Notes: generated by a model from the sequence alone, not told the origin. Positions 1-9,057 are shown, counted from the first letter of the stretch. The stretch: DNA of 64,000 bases from Roseomonas sp. AR75 (GCF_005222815.1 NZ_STGB01000006.1:248001-312000); one strand, 5' to 3'. A program made the numbers and translations.

Positions 1-124
1 GTCCTTCGCCGCCATCGCCGGCGGGGTGCGGGTGAGCACGCTGACCGAAGGCACGGACGAGCTGTTCGACGTCGAGTTCGTGCAGCTTGCGGGCATCCGC
101 TACGCGCTGGACGCGCTGGTCTGA
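1..124 (+). CDS. C-terminal fragment of an unidentified protein
   Basis: An open frame enters from the left edge and ends at TGA 122-124, giving about 40 residues (ending FVQLAGIRYALDALV). The fragment is too short to assign to a family and shows no signal peptide or metal motif. It reads in the same direction as the MFS transporter that follows and may be co-transcribed with it. Confidence 0.5.
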   Translation, partial: SFAAIAGGVRVSTLTEGTDELFDVEFVQLAGIRYALDALV

Positions 125-164
125 TCATGGCGCGGGGCGGCGGGCCGGGTTAGCCTGCCGCTCC

Positions 165-1394
165 GTGAGCCCCCGCGACATCTCCGAACGGGCCGAGGCC
201 GGCACCGGCGCGGCGAGCACCCGCCCGCGCCCGCCGATCTGGCTGCTCGTGGCCATGATCGGGCTCGGCCCCTTCACCATGCAGATCGTGGTGCCCTCGC
301 TGCCGGCGATGGCGCGCGACCTCGGCGCCTCCATCGCCACCATCCAGCTCACCGTCACGCTGTATCTTCTGGCGGTCGGGATCGGTCAGCTCATCTACGG
401 TCCGCTCTCGGACAGGTTCGGCCGGCGGCCGCTGCTGATGGGCGGGCTTGCGGTCTATGCCGTCTCGAGCCTCGCGGCGGCGCTCACCGATGGCGTGCTC
501 GGGCTGGTGGTGGCGCGCAGCTTCCAGGCGGTGGGCGCCTGCGCCGGCGTGGTGCTGGCGCGCGCCGTGATCCGCGACGTCTGGTCGCGCGAGCAGGCGA
601 CCAGCGTGCTCGGCTACGTCACCATGGGCATGACCATCGCGCCGATGCTGGCGCCGGTGCTGGGCAGCCTGCTCGATGAAATCGCTGGCTGGCGCAGCAC
701 CATGCTGGCCTGCCTGGCCTTCGTGCTGCCGCTGGCCTTCGCGGCGTGGTTCCGCCTGCCGGAGACGCTGGCGGTGCCGCAGCGATTGCCGGGCATCGCC
801 GCGATCTGGGGCGCCTATCGCAGCCTCTGGGCGGTGCCGGCCTTCCGTGCCTATGCCACGCTGACGGCCTGCGCCACGGGGGTGTTCTTCGCCTTCCTCG
901 GTGGCGCGCCCTATGTCGTGGTTCAGGGCATGGGCTATTCGCCCGTGACCTTCGGCCTGGCCTTCGCCGCCGTGTCGATCGCCTTCGCGCTCGGCAACTG
1001 GATCGCCGGACGCTTCGCCGCGCGGCTCGGGCCGCTGCGCCTGCTGGAGATCGGCGTGGTGACCTGCACGGCAGGATCGCTGCTGGCCACGCTGCTGCTG
1101 GTGGCGCTGCCGCCGCACATCCTCAGCTTCTTCCTGCCGATGGGGCTGGTCGCGGTGGGCAACGGCATGACGCAGCCGAGTTCCATCGCCGGCGCGCTCT
1201 CCGCCCGGCCGCAACTCGCGGGCACCGCCTCCTCGCTGGTCGGCGCGATGCAGATGGTGTTCGGCGCGCTGATGAGCTTCGTCGTCGGCCTGGTCGAGTT
1301 CGGCGCCGGTGTGGGCACGGGGCTGACCATGGCGGGATGCGGGGTTGGCGCGCTGCTGGCGCTGCGCGCGGTGCGGCACGTCTCGCCGCGATAG
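165..1394 (+). CDS. Bcr/CflA-type MFS drug efflux transporter
   Basis: Predicted inner-membrane proton-driven efflux protein of about 409 residues, normal for the Bcr/CflA (DHA1) family, with 12 hydrophobic segments. The first helix reads PFTMQIVVPSLPAMARDLG, the usual Bcr-type opening, and the loop 2-3 signature appears as YGPLSDRFGRRPLL. GTG 165 is preferred as start. An in-frame TTG at 87 would overlap the preceding gene and add an arginine-rich leader not typical of the family, and later ATGs would cut into helix 1. The stop lies 9 bp from the stop of the convergent YibQ-like gene. The family exports antibiotics such as bicyclomycin or chloramphenicol, or sulfonamides; the substrate here is not predictable. 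Confidence 0.87.
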   Translation: MSPRDISERAEAGTGAASTRPRPPIWLLVAMIGLGPFTMQIVVPSLPAMARDLGASIATIQLTVTLYLLAVGIGQLIYGPLSDRFGRRPLLMGGLAVYAVSSLAAALTDGVLGLVVARSFQAVGACAGVVLARAVIRDVWSREQATSVLGYVTMGMTIAPMLAPVLGSLLDEIAGWRSTMLACLAFVLPLAFAAWFRLPETLAVPQRLPGIAAIWGAYRSLWAVPAFRAYATLTACATGVFFAFLGGAPYVVVQGMGYSPVTFGLAFAAVSIAFALGNWIAGRFAARLGPLRLLEIGVVTCTAGSLLATLLLVALPPHILSFFLPMGLVAVGNGMTQPSSIAGALSARPQLAGTASSLVGAMQMVFGALMSFVVGLVEFGAGVGTGLTMAGCGVGALLALRAVRHVSPR

Positions 1395-1403
1395 CCCGCC
1401 GGC

Positions 1404-2537
1404 CTACCGCTGCGCCGCCTGCTCGGCCGGACGGCGGATCAGCACCGTGACGGGTGCGACGACCACGCCGCGCGATTCCAGCCCGGCGCTCCAGGCCGCG
1501 ATCGCGGCGACGACGGAGGGCACCGGATCATTCGCCAGGCCCAGCGCGGAACCCTGGCGCTTCGCCATTTCCTCGAGCTCCGTCAGGCGGCGCTCGACCT
1601 CCACCCGCACGGCGGAGGGCTCGTCCAGCAGCAGGTCCACGCTGCGGCCGAAGGCACGCGCGGGCTGCGGCGCGCCGGGGCGGGGGTCGATGTAGAGCAG
1701 GCCGCGGCGGGTGAGGTTGGCCTGCACGATGCCCAGCAGCTCGGCATTGGCGGCGAAGCGCTCGCCGCGCATGCCGCCGAGGCCGCCGATGGCGCCCACC
1801 GCACCCTGGATGCGGGAGACCGACCAGTCGAGCCGATCCAGGTTCTCGCCCACGGTCAGGCTGGTCAGCAACGCGCGCTCGCCCGGATCGGCCTGCGCGC
1901 CGTAGCCCTGCGGCTCCAGCGGCAGCGCGATCAGCAGTTCCATGCCGCGGGCGCGGGCGCGTTCCAGCAGCGGCTCCTGGCGCAGGCCGTAGGGGCTGAA
2001 GGCGAGCGTCACGCCGCTGGGCAGGCGACGGATCGCCTCCTCGGAATGCTGCGCGAACAGGCCCATGTTGTTGATGATGATGCCCACGCGCGGTCGGCGG
2101 TCCTCGCGATCGAAGGGCCGGGCATAGGTGCGGATGGCGGACCGGCCTTCCGGACCCAGCCGCGGCACGGGGCCGTGCCGCGACGGTTCCAGGAGCGCCG
2201 GATCGGGCGGTGCGATCACGGGATCGGAGGTGACGAGCCGCGCCTGGGCGGCGCCCAGCGGGGGTGGCTCGGGCGCCAGCGGCGGGGCGGCTGGCAGGGG
2301 CTGCGCCACCGGCGTGGCCGGCGCGGAAGGGGGTTCCGGTTGGTTGGGCGGCACCGATGCCGCTGACGGTCCTCCCGAGGCCGCCGTCGGCGCGGCGATG
2401 GGCGCGGACGGCGGCTCCGCGGCCTGAGGCGCCATGGCCGCCGGAGCGGCATCGGGCGGCCCGAGCCATTGCAGCACGCCCGCGCCGCCGGCGAGGCCAA
2501 GCAGCACCACCGCCCAGAAGAGCGCGAGCAGCCTCAT
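1404..2537 (-). CDS. Divergent polysaccharide deacetylase family protein (YibQ/DUF610-like)
   Basis: A 377-residue envelope protein. Residues 1-20 form one hydrophobic anchor (MRLLALFWAVVLLG). Residues about 25-145 are a Pro/Ala-rich linker, and the rest is the divergent polysaccharide-deacetylase domain, starting near RVGIIINNMGL with the later block GLLYIDPRPG. The family has a NodB-like fold but its substrate in alphaproteobacteria is unproven; a cell-wall or envelope role is inferred. It is the last gene of the minus-strand series envC-ctpA-yibQ, 47 bp after ctpA, a widely conserved order. The long low-complexity linker is the only odd part. Confidence 0.85.
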   Translation of the reverse strand: MRLLALFWAVVLLGLAGGAGVLQWLGPPDAAPAAMAPQAAEPPSAPIAAPTAASGGPSAASVPPNQPEPPSAPATPVAQPLPAAPPLAPEPPPLGAAQARLVTSDPVIAPPDPALLEPSRHGPVPRLGPEGRSAIRTYARPFDREDRRPRVGIIINNMGLFAQHSEEAIRRLPSGVTLAFSPYGLRQEPLLERARARGMELLIALPLEPQGYGAQADPGERALLTSLTVGENLDRLDWSVSRIQGAVGAIGGLGGMRGERFAANAELLGIVQANLTRRGLLYIDPRPGAPQPARAFGRSVDLLLDEPSAVRVEVERRLTELEEMAKRQGSALGLANDPVPSVVAAIAAWSAGLESRGVVVAPVTVLIRRPAEQAAQR

Positions 2538-2584
2538 TCCCTCATTCCCCGTTCTCCGCGGGGAAGCGCCTCAGCCCGGCCGCC

Positions 2585-4078
2585 TCAGCGCTGCGCGCGG
2601 CGCTGCGGGCCGCCCTGGGCCGATGCCAGGTTGCGCAGGAACTGCACGGCCTGCTGGAGCTGATGGTCGGTCTCCGGCTTGGTGGGATCGAAGGCGGGCG
2701 CGCCTTCGGCGGGCATCTTCACGACCCGGTCCTGCACCCCGGCCGGCAGGTTCAGCGGCGGCGGCGGCGTGGCCGGCGGCTGCTGCTCGGTGGTGCGTTC
2801 CCCATTGTCGTTGCGCAGCGCTCGGCGCAGGTCGGCCTCGCGGTCGCGATGCGGGGCATTGGGATCGGGCCGCGTGGCCAGCACCTCGATGTCGGGCTCG
2901 ATGCCGGTCGCCTGGATGGAGCGGCCGGACGGCGTGTAGTAGCGGGCGGTCGTCAGCCGGATCGCGCCATTGCCCGGGATGGGCATGACGGTCTGCACGC
3001 TGCCCTTGCCGAAGCTCTTCACGCCCATGACCACCGCGCGGCGGTGGTCCTGCAGCGCGCCGGCCACGATCTCGGAGGCGCTGGCCGAGCCGCCATTGAT
3101 CAGGACCACCATCGGCAGGCCCTGCGCGATGTCGCCCGCCCGGGCGTTCCAGCGCTGCGCATCCTCGGCGCGGCGGGCGCGGGTGGAGACGATCTCCCCC
3201 TGGTCGAGGAAGTCGTCGGCCACCTGCACCGCCTGGTCGAGCAGGCCACCGGGATTGTTGCGCAGATCCAGGATCAGGCCCTTCAGGTTGCCGCCGGCCT
3301 GCTGACGCATCGTGGTGATGGCGCGGCGCAGCGCCGCCTCGGTCTGCTCATTGAAGGCGGTGAGGCGGACATAGGCGATGTCGCCGCCCTCCAGCCGGAA
3401 GCGGGCCACCTGCGGGCGGATCACGTCGCGGGTCAGCGTGAGTTCCACCGGCGCGCGCTCGCCCTCCCGCCGGATGGTCAGGCGGATCTGCGTGCCGCGC
3501 TCCCCGCGCATCTGCTCGACCGCTTCCTGCAGGGTCAGGCCCTGGGTGGACTGGCCGTTGATGTGGGTGATCAGGTCGCCCGGCTTCACCCCGGCGCGGG
3601 CCGCCGGCGTCTCGTCGATCGGGGAGATGACCTTGACGTAGCCATTCTCCTGCGTGACCTCGATGCCGAGGCCGCCGAACTCGCCGCGCGTCTGCACCTG
3701 CATGTCGCGGAAGCTGCGCGGGTTCATGTAGGAGCTGTGCGGGTCGAGGCCCTGGAGCATGCCGTTGATTGCGCTCTCGATCACGTCGCGATCGTTCACC
3801 TGCTCGACATATTCGGCACGGATGCGCTCGAACACGTCGCCGAACAGGTTCAGCAGGCGATAGGTCTCGGCCCGGCCGCTGTCCTGGGCGAAGGCCTGGA
3901 TGGTCGGCACGGCGATGATCGGTCCGATCGCCGCCCCGGCCAGGAAGGCCGCACCGATGGCGCCCATGCCGAGCAGCCGGCGACGCCGGCCGCCGGCGGG
4001 CGCCGGTTGCGTGGCCTCCACGCTCGGAACCCTGGCGTCACGCCGCTGCGACGAACCCTGTCCAGACATGCCGGTCAT
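2585..4078 (-). CDS. ctpA: C-terminal processing peptidase, S41 family
   Basis: A 497-residue exported serine protease that trims the C termini of envelope proteins and, in many bacteria, controls peptidoglycan hydrolases. A basic stretch and hydrophobic segment at about 31-62 act as signal or anchor. A PDZ domain lies near 135-215, and the S41 core near 230-400. Ser333 in GGSASASEI and Lys358 in SFGKGSVQ form the expected Ser/Lys dyad, with Gln362 four residues after the Lys. A Pro/Thr-rich tail of about 95 residues follows. ATG 4078 has a GGAAGG ribosome-binding site and is preferred over ATG 4069. It lies 81 bp after the envC stop, so a shared transcript is likely. Confidence 0.93.
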   Translation of the reverse strand: MTGMSGQGSSQRRDARVPSVEATQPAPAGGRRRRLLGMGAIGAAFLAGAAIGPIIAVPTIQAFAQDSGRAETYRLLNLFGDVFERIRAEYVEQVNDRDVIESAINGMLQGLDPHSSYMNPRSFRDMQVQTRGEFGGLGIEVTQENGYVKVISPIDETPAARAGVKPGDLITHINGQSTQGLTLQEAVEQMRGERGTQIRLTIRREGERAPVELTLTRDVIRPQVARFRLEGGDIAYVRLTAFNEQTEAALRRAITTMRQQAGGNLKGLILDLRNNPGGLLDQAVQVADDFLDQGEIVSTRARRAEDAQRWNARAGDIAQGLPMVVLINGGSASASEIVAGALQDHRRAVVMGVKSFGKGSVQTVMPIPGNGAIRLTTARYYTPSGRSIQATGIEPDIEVLATRPDPNAPHRDREADLRRALRNDNGERTTEQQPPATPPPPLNLPAGVQDRVVKMPAEGAPAFDPTKPETDHQLQQAVQFLRNLASAQGGPQRRAQR

Positions 4079-4159
4079 GCGACCTTCCGATCCCTGCGCA
4101 GGCGCCGGGGGGCGCCCGCTTGCACACTATACACATCCATCGGGCCGATCACCCGACAG

Positions 4160-5410
4160 TCACCCGCGCGCCGCGAACCAGGGGCGCGGATCCACCGGCT
4201 GCCCGTTCCGACGCAACTCCACATAGAGCCTGGCGCCGCCATTGCCAGCGCTCCCTAGCAGTCCGACGGGCTCGCCCGCCAGCAGGCGCCTGCCCGCCGC
4301 GGTGTCGAGCCGGTCGAGCCCGGCCAGGACGAAATGGTATCCCCCGCCGCAATCCACAATCAACAACAGCCCGTAGGAGCGGAAAGGCGCGGCATAGACC
4401 GCACGGCCGGCGCAGGGAGAGACCACCCTGGCGCCGCCCGCGGCGGCGAAGGTCAGCCCGCGATGCGGCCCGCCGGCCACCCGGTCGCCCCAATCGGTCA
4501 CCACGCGCCCCGCCACCGGCAAGGCGCGGCCCAAACGGGATGCCAGGGGCAGCGCGGCTTCCTGCCGCGACTCCGGGCGCGATTCCGGCGCATCGCGCGC
4601 CGCGCGCCGGTCGGCCTCGGCCAGGCGCCGCTCACGGGCCGCCTCGGCCTGGCGGCGCGCCTCGGCGGCGGCCCGGGCGGCGGTGTTGGCGCGCTCACGG
4701 GCTTCCTGCCTGGCCTGTTCGCGTTCCAGGCGCCGCACCGCCTCGGCCAGGTCGCGCGCCTCGCCGGCGGCGGCCTGGGCGCGCTCGGCGGCTTCGTCCC
4801 GTTCCTCCTCGGCGGCGGCCCGCAGCCGGCGCGCCTCGGCCAGCTCGGCCTCCACGGCCGCCTCGGCGGCGCGGGCCTCGCGCTCGGCCTCGGCCAGGGC
4901 GACCTCCTCGCGGCGCGCCGTGGCCAGCGCCTCGGCCGCTTCGTGCTGGGCTTCGCGCAGGCCGGCAGCCTCGTCCTCCAGCCGACGCACCAGGCCGCGC
5001 AGCACCAGGGCGCCGCGCAGCGCCTCCTCCGGCTCGGCGGGCACCGCGAGCACGGTCTCCGCGGGCCAGATGGCGAGACGGAGCATCACCGGCAGCACGG
5101 GGCGGAGCTGCTCGGCCTTGCTGCGCACTGCCGCGGCGGCGAGCTGGCCCGCCTGCCGTGCCGCAGCGGCGCGGGATTCCGCCTCGGTCAGCGCTTCCTC
5201 GGCAAGCTGGGCGCGCCGTGCGGCGTCCACCAGCCGGTCGGCAAGGCGGACCTCCTCCTCGGCGCGCTGCCGCGCCGCCGCCTCGGCGGCGTCTGCCGCG
5301 CGACGCCGTTCCGCCGCGACGCGCTCGGCCTCCCGCACGTCGCGGGCCGATTGCGGCAGGGCGGGCGCGGCGGGCAGGGCGAGCAGCAGCGCGAGGAGGG
5401 AGGCCTGCAT
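4160..5410 (-). CDS. envC: EnvC-like murein hydrolase activator (coiled coil plus degenerate M23 domain)
   Basis: A 416-residue periplasmic protein. The signal peptide (MQASLLALLLALPAAPALPQ) is followed by a very long Glu/Ala/Arg-rich coiled coil (about 25-290) and a C-terminal LytM/M23 domain ending RRNGQPVDPRPWF. The catalytic zinc motif HxxxD appears as HRGLT and the HxH motif is missing, so the domain is probably not an active endopeptidase; in E. coli EnvC a similarly degenerate domain activates cell-division amidases. ATG 5410 is chosen for its GGGAGG site and the signal peptide directly after it. It heads the envC-ctpA-yibQ series, separated from gpmI by about 6 kb of accessory genes. 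Confidence 0.88.
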   Translation of the reverse strand: MQASLLALLLALPAAPALPQSARDVREAERVAAERRRAADAAEAAARQRAEEEVRLADRLVDAARRAQLAEEALTEAESRAAAARQAGQLAAAAVRSKAEQLRPVLPVMLRLAIWPAETVLAVPAEPEEALRGALVLRGLVRRLEDEAAGLREAQHEAAEALATARREEVALAEAEREARAAEAAVEAELAEARRLRAAAEEERDEAAERAQAAAGEARDLAEAVRRLEREQARQEARERANTAARAAAEARRQAEAARERRLAEADRRAARDAPESRPESRQEAALPLASRLGRALPVAGRVVTDWGDRVAGGPHRGLTFAAAGGARVVSPCAGRAVYAAPFRSYGLLLIVDCGGGYHFVLAGLDRLDTAAGRRLLAGEPVGLLGSAGNGGARLYVELRRNGQPVDPRPWFAARG

Positions 5411-5559
5411 GAACCTCCCGCCCGGCTGGCGGCCCGATGATGCGCTGCGCTGATCCTGCTGCATGCGTGCGGTCGCGATCCGACTCCCGTTGCCTTCCGG
5501 CGGCGCCGCAGTTTCGGCGCCCGGATGGGCTCCGCGCAAGGAACGCGGCGTTGCCGATC

Positions 5560-5648
5560 GTGGCAAAGCGTGACCGCGGAGCCGATCGGCCCCGGGCGAA
5601 AGGTGGCGGGGGGCGGGGCGTGCGCAATCGTCGCCTTCGCTTTGCCAC
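5560..5648. repeat. 11-bp perfect inverted repeat with 67-bp spacer
   Basis: GTGGCAAAGCG at 5560-5570 is the exact reverse complement of CGCTTTGCCAC at 5638-5648. The arms could close a long stem-loop in RNA or hold a pair of protein-binding half-sites. The spacer is GC-rich and has internal complementarity. It lies in the divergent region upstream of envC. Function unknown. Confidence 0.5.
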
Positions 5649-5678
5649 AGGACGTTGCGATTGGGTGAAACAGGAATG

Positions 5679-5707
5679 TTGACCGCGACCTGCCGAATTC
5701 GTATCGC
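5679..5707 (+). promoter_or_regulatory. Possible sigma-70-type promoter
   Basis: TTGACC at 5679-5684 is followed after 17 bp by TATCGC at 5702-5707. The -35 is a good match and the -10 is weak (TATxxx). It points toward the gene at 5867. No supporting data beyond the match. Confidence 0.3.
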
Positions 5708-5866
5708 TTCGGCCCGCGCTGGCTGGCCCCCCCGGCCCTGCGAGACCTCCCGATCGATGCGTTCCGGATGACGGCTCCCCGGGTGCCGCATATTCACGAT
5801 TGCGTGCAACTACCGGCCAAGAAAACAAAGTTCATTGTTCAACCCAGTGATGAACGGCGCAGGGCA

Positions 5867-6226
5867 ATGCAACCACCCTTTCCCGCGGGCCTTGCCCCGG
5901 CACTCGCCGATCTCTGCGAGGCGCTCTGCGCGCGTGGTCTGGCGCTGACCTTCCGCCCTGATGCCGCGGGACCCGCGGAGGTGCTGCTGACCGTCGGCGA
6001 CGGCCGCCTGCCGGACATTTCGCGCCTGCCGAGGCTGGCTGCTGGTGAGACCCACTGCATGCAGGACCCGGCCTCAGGGTGGGTCGGACATGTCGCGGCG
6101 ACCTGCCATCATGGCACGCTCGAAATGGTTGTATACCGGGAATCGGTTGCGCTTACACCACAGGAATTGCTGACGGCACGGGCTATTCTCCGGACAGTAA
6201 CGATAGCCCTCTGCGTCAATTCCTAG
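5867..6226 (+). CDS. Hypothetical protein, 119 aa
   Basis: I do not recognise this family. The protein is soluble, with no signal peptide or clear membrane segment, and has six cysteines (for example ETHCMQDPAS and ATCHHGTLEM). The last 35 residues look helical (LTPQELLTARAILRTVTIAL). The ATG at 5867 has AGGG just upstream; the frame extends further 5' but that part reads as non-coding. The 3' half has lower GC than its neighbours. It lies 145 bp before a LuxR regulator in the same direction and could be a partner or sensor for it, which is inference from position only. Confidence 0.5.
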   Translation: MQPPFPAGLAPALADLCEALCARGLALTFRPDAAGPAEVLLTVGDGRLPDISRLPRLAAGETHCMQDPASGWVGHVAATCHHGTLEMVVYRESVALTPQELLTARAILRTVTIALCVNS

Positions 6227-6269
6227 CGACGCACGCAATCCAAAGAGTTTCGCTCCGGAATTTTTATGC

Positions 6270-6292
6270 GCGCATCGATATGATCGATGCGC
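6270..6292. promoter_or_regulatory. 23-bp palindrome upstream of the LuxR gene, likely operator
   Basis: GCGCATCGAT and ATCGATGCGC form a perfect 10-bp inverted repeat around a 3-bp centre. It lies 80 bp before the LuxR-type start at 6372. A T-run precedes rather than follows it on the plus strand, and A residues follow on the minus strand, so it is not a normal terminator. Its size is close to a lux-box-type dyad, so autoregulation is a reasonable guess. Confidence 0.5.
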
Positions 6293-6371
6293 TATCCTTC
6301 GCCGTGCGGTGCTGCCGCGACATCCAACGAATGGCATGTCTTCAACGCCGACCTTACGGAATGAGGCCGCC

Positions 6372-7472
6372 ATGCTTGAGATTTGTGAACCGGGTCATTG
6401 GGGCTCCGAGTCGCTGCGCCCGGTGCTGGTTGATGCAACTGCGGGGCTGGGATTGCGCGCGGCGGGCGTGATGATCCGGCTGGGGGGGGCGACGGCGATC
6501 GTGGTGAGCCACGGTCTCGAGCCCGACGCCATCGACGCCTATATCCGGCACTGGCATCGCATGGACCCCTGCCTTGCCGCGCTGGGCGGGCCGGTGGAAG
6601 CGCGGGCGGTGCGCGGTACCTCCCTGGTGGGCGGCGGCCTGTTGCAGCGTTCCTCCTTCCATCATGGCTGGCTGGTGCCGAACGGACTGGGTCCGTCTGC
6701 CTTCGCCGACATCTCCTATGGCGGCGGCGCGGCGGCTTGGCTGTTCGCCTATCGCGCGGAAGGTGAGCGGACCTTCTCCCGCAGCGACCTGCTGACACTG
6801 AAGGCGCTGGCCGGTGCGCTCTCCCTCTCCTTCCAGAGCCGCGCGCTGTCGGGCGGCGCGCTGGCGGCGGCCGCGATCCTGCGCAACGCGCCGGTGCCGC
6901 TGCTGCTGCTGCGCACCGATGCCACGCTGGTCTGGGCCAATGCGGCGGGCACGGCACTGACCCAGGTTGATGGCCCGCTGCGCCGCGCAGGCTCGCACGT
7001 TCTGCCGCAGGGCGTCGGCGCGGAGGCCTTCAGCCGCGTGCTGGAGGCGACGGCGACCAGCGGCCGGCCGCGCGCGCTGCGGTTGGATGGCCGCGCCGGT
7101 CCGACGGCGGCGAAGCTGCATCCGCTGCGGACGGGAAGCGGCCGCGCAACCGCCGTGGTGCTCGTCGCGCCGCGCGAGAACACGCCGCTGCCGGACACCG
7201 ATACGCTGAGCTCCGTGCTCGGCCTGACGCGCGTGCAGGCCGAGGTCGCAACCCTGCTCTGCCGCGGGACGGAGACGCAGGACATGGCGACGCGGCTGGG
7301 CATCAGTCCGCACACGCTGAACGGGTATCTCGGCCGCATCTATGATCGTCTCGGGGTTACCAACAGGGTGCAGGCTGTGGTGCGCCTGCTCGGCGTATCC
7401 GCCGCATTGGCGCTGCTTTCCGACGATCCGGGCAGCGCGGAACGGGCCGAGCCGTCGCTAGAATCGGTGTAA
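6372..7472 (+). CDS. LuxR-type helix-turn-helix transcriptional regulator
   Basis: A 366-residue regulator. The C-terminal quarter is a GerE/LuxR HTH: LGLTRVQAEVATLLCRG, then MATRLGISPHTLNGYLGRIY and RLGVTNRVQAVVRLL. The N-terminal part is a sensor region; residues about 160-260 resemble a PAS-like domain (VPLLLLRTDATLVWANAAG). There is no receiver domain, so it is not a typical response regulator. The start is ATG 6372; an in-frame ATG at 6336 is possible. It lies just before two RTX genes in the same direction, so control of those secreted proteins is possible. A 23-bp palindrome lies 80 bp upstream. Confidence 0.85.
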   Translation: MLEICEPGHWGSESLRPVLVDATAGLGLRAAGVMIRLGGATAIVVSHGLEPDAIDAYIRHWHRMDPCLAALGGPVEARAVRGTSLVGGGLLQRSSFHHGWLVPNGLGPSAFADISYGGGAAAWLFAYRAEGERTFSRSDLLTLKALAGALSLSFQSRALSGGALAAAAILRNAPVPLLLLRTDATLVWANAAGTALTQVDGPLRRAGSHVLPQGVGAEAFSRVLEATATSGRPRALRLDGRAGPTAAKLHPLRTGSGRATAVVLVAPRENTPLPDTDTLSSVLGLTRVQAEVATLLCRGTETQDMATRLGISPHTLNGYLGRIYDRLGVTNRVQAVVRLLGVSAALALLSDDPGSAERAEPSLESV

Positions 7473-7639
7473 GCGACGGTTGTATTTGCGCCCGACGCGG
7501 ACAGTCTTCCCATCCATCCTCAGGCCGCAACGAAAAGCGGGCGCCTCCTAGACTTCGATCCAGCCGGTCAGTTCTCGCTGCCGGCCTCCCGCGCCAGTCC
7601 TGGCACGAGAGATCCCATCGAACTCAGGAGACGGGTCTC

Positions 7640-9010
7640 ATGGCATTCTTCAAGTTCAAGCCCATCAATTTCCTGAAGTACCAGCTCAAGGGCACCGCGG
7701 CGGATGAGATGGTCGACATCTCCGACCAGATCATCCAGGCGGCCGAGACGAGCAACAGCCCGCCGCTGGCGAGCGACTTCGACTTCGACCTGCTGAGCCT
7801 TGCCGAGTTCACCACCATCGTGGTGAAGGCCGGCGGCGGCGCCGACACGGTGATCGGCGGCAACACGCTGCAGGCGATGCTCGACGCGAATGGCGGCGCC
7901 GGCAACGACTTCATCGAAGGCGGCGCGAATGTCGACAAGATCCTGGGCGCCCAGGGCAACGACACGCTGAACGGCTACGACAACAACGACTACCTCGATG
8001 GCGGCGCGGGCGCCGATTCCATCCTCGGCGGCAACGGCGCGGACACCATGCTGGGCGGCGACGGCGCCGATTCCATGTATGGCGAGGACGGCGACGACAG
8101 CATGGATGGCGGGCTCAGCGCCAACCTGATGGATGGCGGCGCCGGCAACGACACCATGACCGCCGGCACCCACAACGACACGATGTACGGCAGCGACGGC
8201 AATGACGACATCAATGCCGGCGGCGGCTGGAACCTGGTGTCCGGCGGCGAGGGCAACGACACCGTCGTGGCGCTCGGCGGCAACGACACGATCTATGGCG
8301 ACAACGGCAACGACGTGATCGACGCCGGGGACGGCAACAACGAGGTGTATGGCGGCGACGGCAACGACGACATCTCGGGCGGTGCCCACAAGGACTATGT
8401 CGAGGGCGGCACCGGCGATGACACGATCGCCACCGATGGCGGCCAGGACACGGTGCTCGGCGGCTGGGGCGATGACGACATCAATGGCGGCGGCGGCGCC
8501 GATTCGCTCGATGGCGGGAAGGACGACGACACCATCGTCGGTGGCGGCGGCGCGGACACGATCAGCGACGGCTCGGGCGAGGACTGCGTCATCCTGTCGG
8601 ATGGCAACAACGACCGTGTCATCGTCGCCAAGGACAATGACGCTGACTTCTTCAAGTGGGAGTCGCTGGGCGCCCCGGGCGGCAACCCCGAGCGCGACCT
8701 GCTCACCTATTTCGATGCAGGCGACCTGAACTCGACCAACTCCGACCACATCGACCTGCGCGGCAATGGTGCGCTGATCCTGCAGGTCTTCGGCCAGGTC
8801 GAGGGCGATGGCTGGCAGCTGTTCAATGGCGGCGCGCTGGCAGTCTACACCAGCGAGGCGGCATTCCTCGCCCACACCGCGAGCCTGATCATCGACATCG
8901 CGCCCGGCAGCTACGGGAATGCGACCTTCGGGATCAACGAGTTCGCCGAGGTGATCTTCGACCTCGGCACGAAGGTCTACGACGGCAACGGCGGCAGCAT
9001 CTTCGGCTGA
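7640..9010 (+). CDS. RTX-repeat calcium-binding secreted protein
   Basis: A 456-residue acidic protein. About 60 residues of unique N-terminus (MAFFKFKPINFLKYQLKG) are followed by many glycine/aspartate nonapeptides of the GGxGxDxhx type from about 65 to 315, and then a non-repeat tail of about 140 residues. Such repeats form calcium-binding beta-rolls. There is no Sec signal peptide, which fits type I secretion through a C-terminal signal, but no ABC/HlyD/TolC genes are in the window. A CAGGAG site precedes ATG 7640. A rho-independent terminator follows the stop, so it is probably its own transcript, separate from the RTX-Hint gene. No enzymatic domain is seen. Confidence 0.85.
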   Translation: MAFFKFKPINFLKYQLKGTAADEMVDISDQIIQAAETSNSPPLASDFDFDLLSLAEFTTIVVKAGGGADTVIGGNTLQAMLDANGGAGNDFIEGGANVDKILGAQGNDTLNGYDNNDYLDGGAGADSILGGNGADTMLGGDGADSMYGEDGDDSMDGGLSANLMDGGAGNDTMTAGTHNDTMYGSDGNDDINAGGGWNLVSGGEGNDTVVALGGNDTIYGDNGNDVIDAGDGNNEVYGGDGNDDISGGAHKDYVEGGTGDDTIATDGGQDTVLGGWGDDDINGGGGADSLDGGKDDDTIVGGGGADTISDGSGEDCVILSDGNNDRVIVAKDNDADFFKWESLGAPGGNPERDLLTYFDAGDLNSTNSDHIDLRGNGALILQVFGQVEGDGWQLFNGGALAVYTSEAAFLAHTASLIIDIAPGSYGNATFGINEFAEVIFDLGTKVYDGNGGSIFG

Positions 9011-9027
9011 CCCGACCGGCGTATCGG

Positions 9028-9057
9028 GGGCGGCTGCGCAAGCGGCCGCCCTTTTCT
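9028..9057 (+). terminator. Rho-independent terminator after the first RTX gene
   Basis: A 10-bp stem with one G-U pair (5' arm 9028-9037, 3' arm 9042-9051) is closed by a GCAA tetraloop and followed by TTTTCT. It begins 18 bp after the RTX stop. Strong match to a bacterial intrinsic terminator. Confidence 0.85.

Larger units (their letters stand above)
5411..5866. other. Divergent intergenic region between envC and a small hypothetical gene
   Basis: This 456-bp stretch has no convincing gene. It must hold the minus-strand promoter for envC and a plus-strand promoter for the gene at 5867. It carries a perfect 11-bp inverted repeat (GTGGCAAAGCG at 5560-5570 and its complement at 5638-5648) and a promoter-like pair at 5679-5707. 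The right part is more AT-rich than the rest of the neighbourhood. Confidence 0.6.

Noticed and set aside
87-164. N-terminal extension of the MFS transporter from a TTG at 87
   Set aside because: It would overlap the preceding gene and add an Arg-rich leader unlike the family.
150-1379. Long antisense frame over the MFS gene
   Set aside because: High-GC shadow; Arg/His/Gln-rich composition without family match, like many other antisense frames in the window (for example opposite ctpA, SBP and RTX genes).
4081-4159. Internal promoter for ctpA (TATAGT on the minus strand near 4126-4131)
   Set aside because: No acceptable -35 at the right distance; the gap is short and readthrough from envC is simpler.
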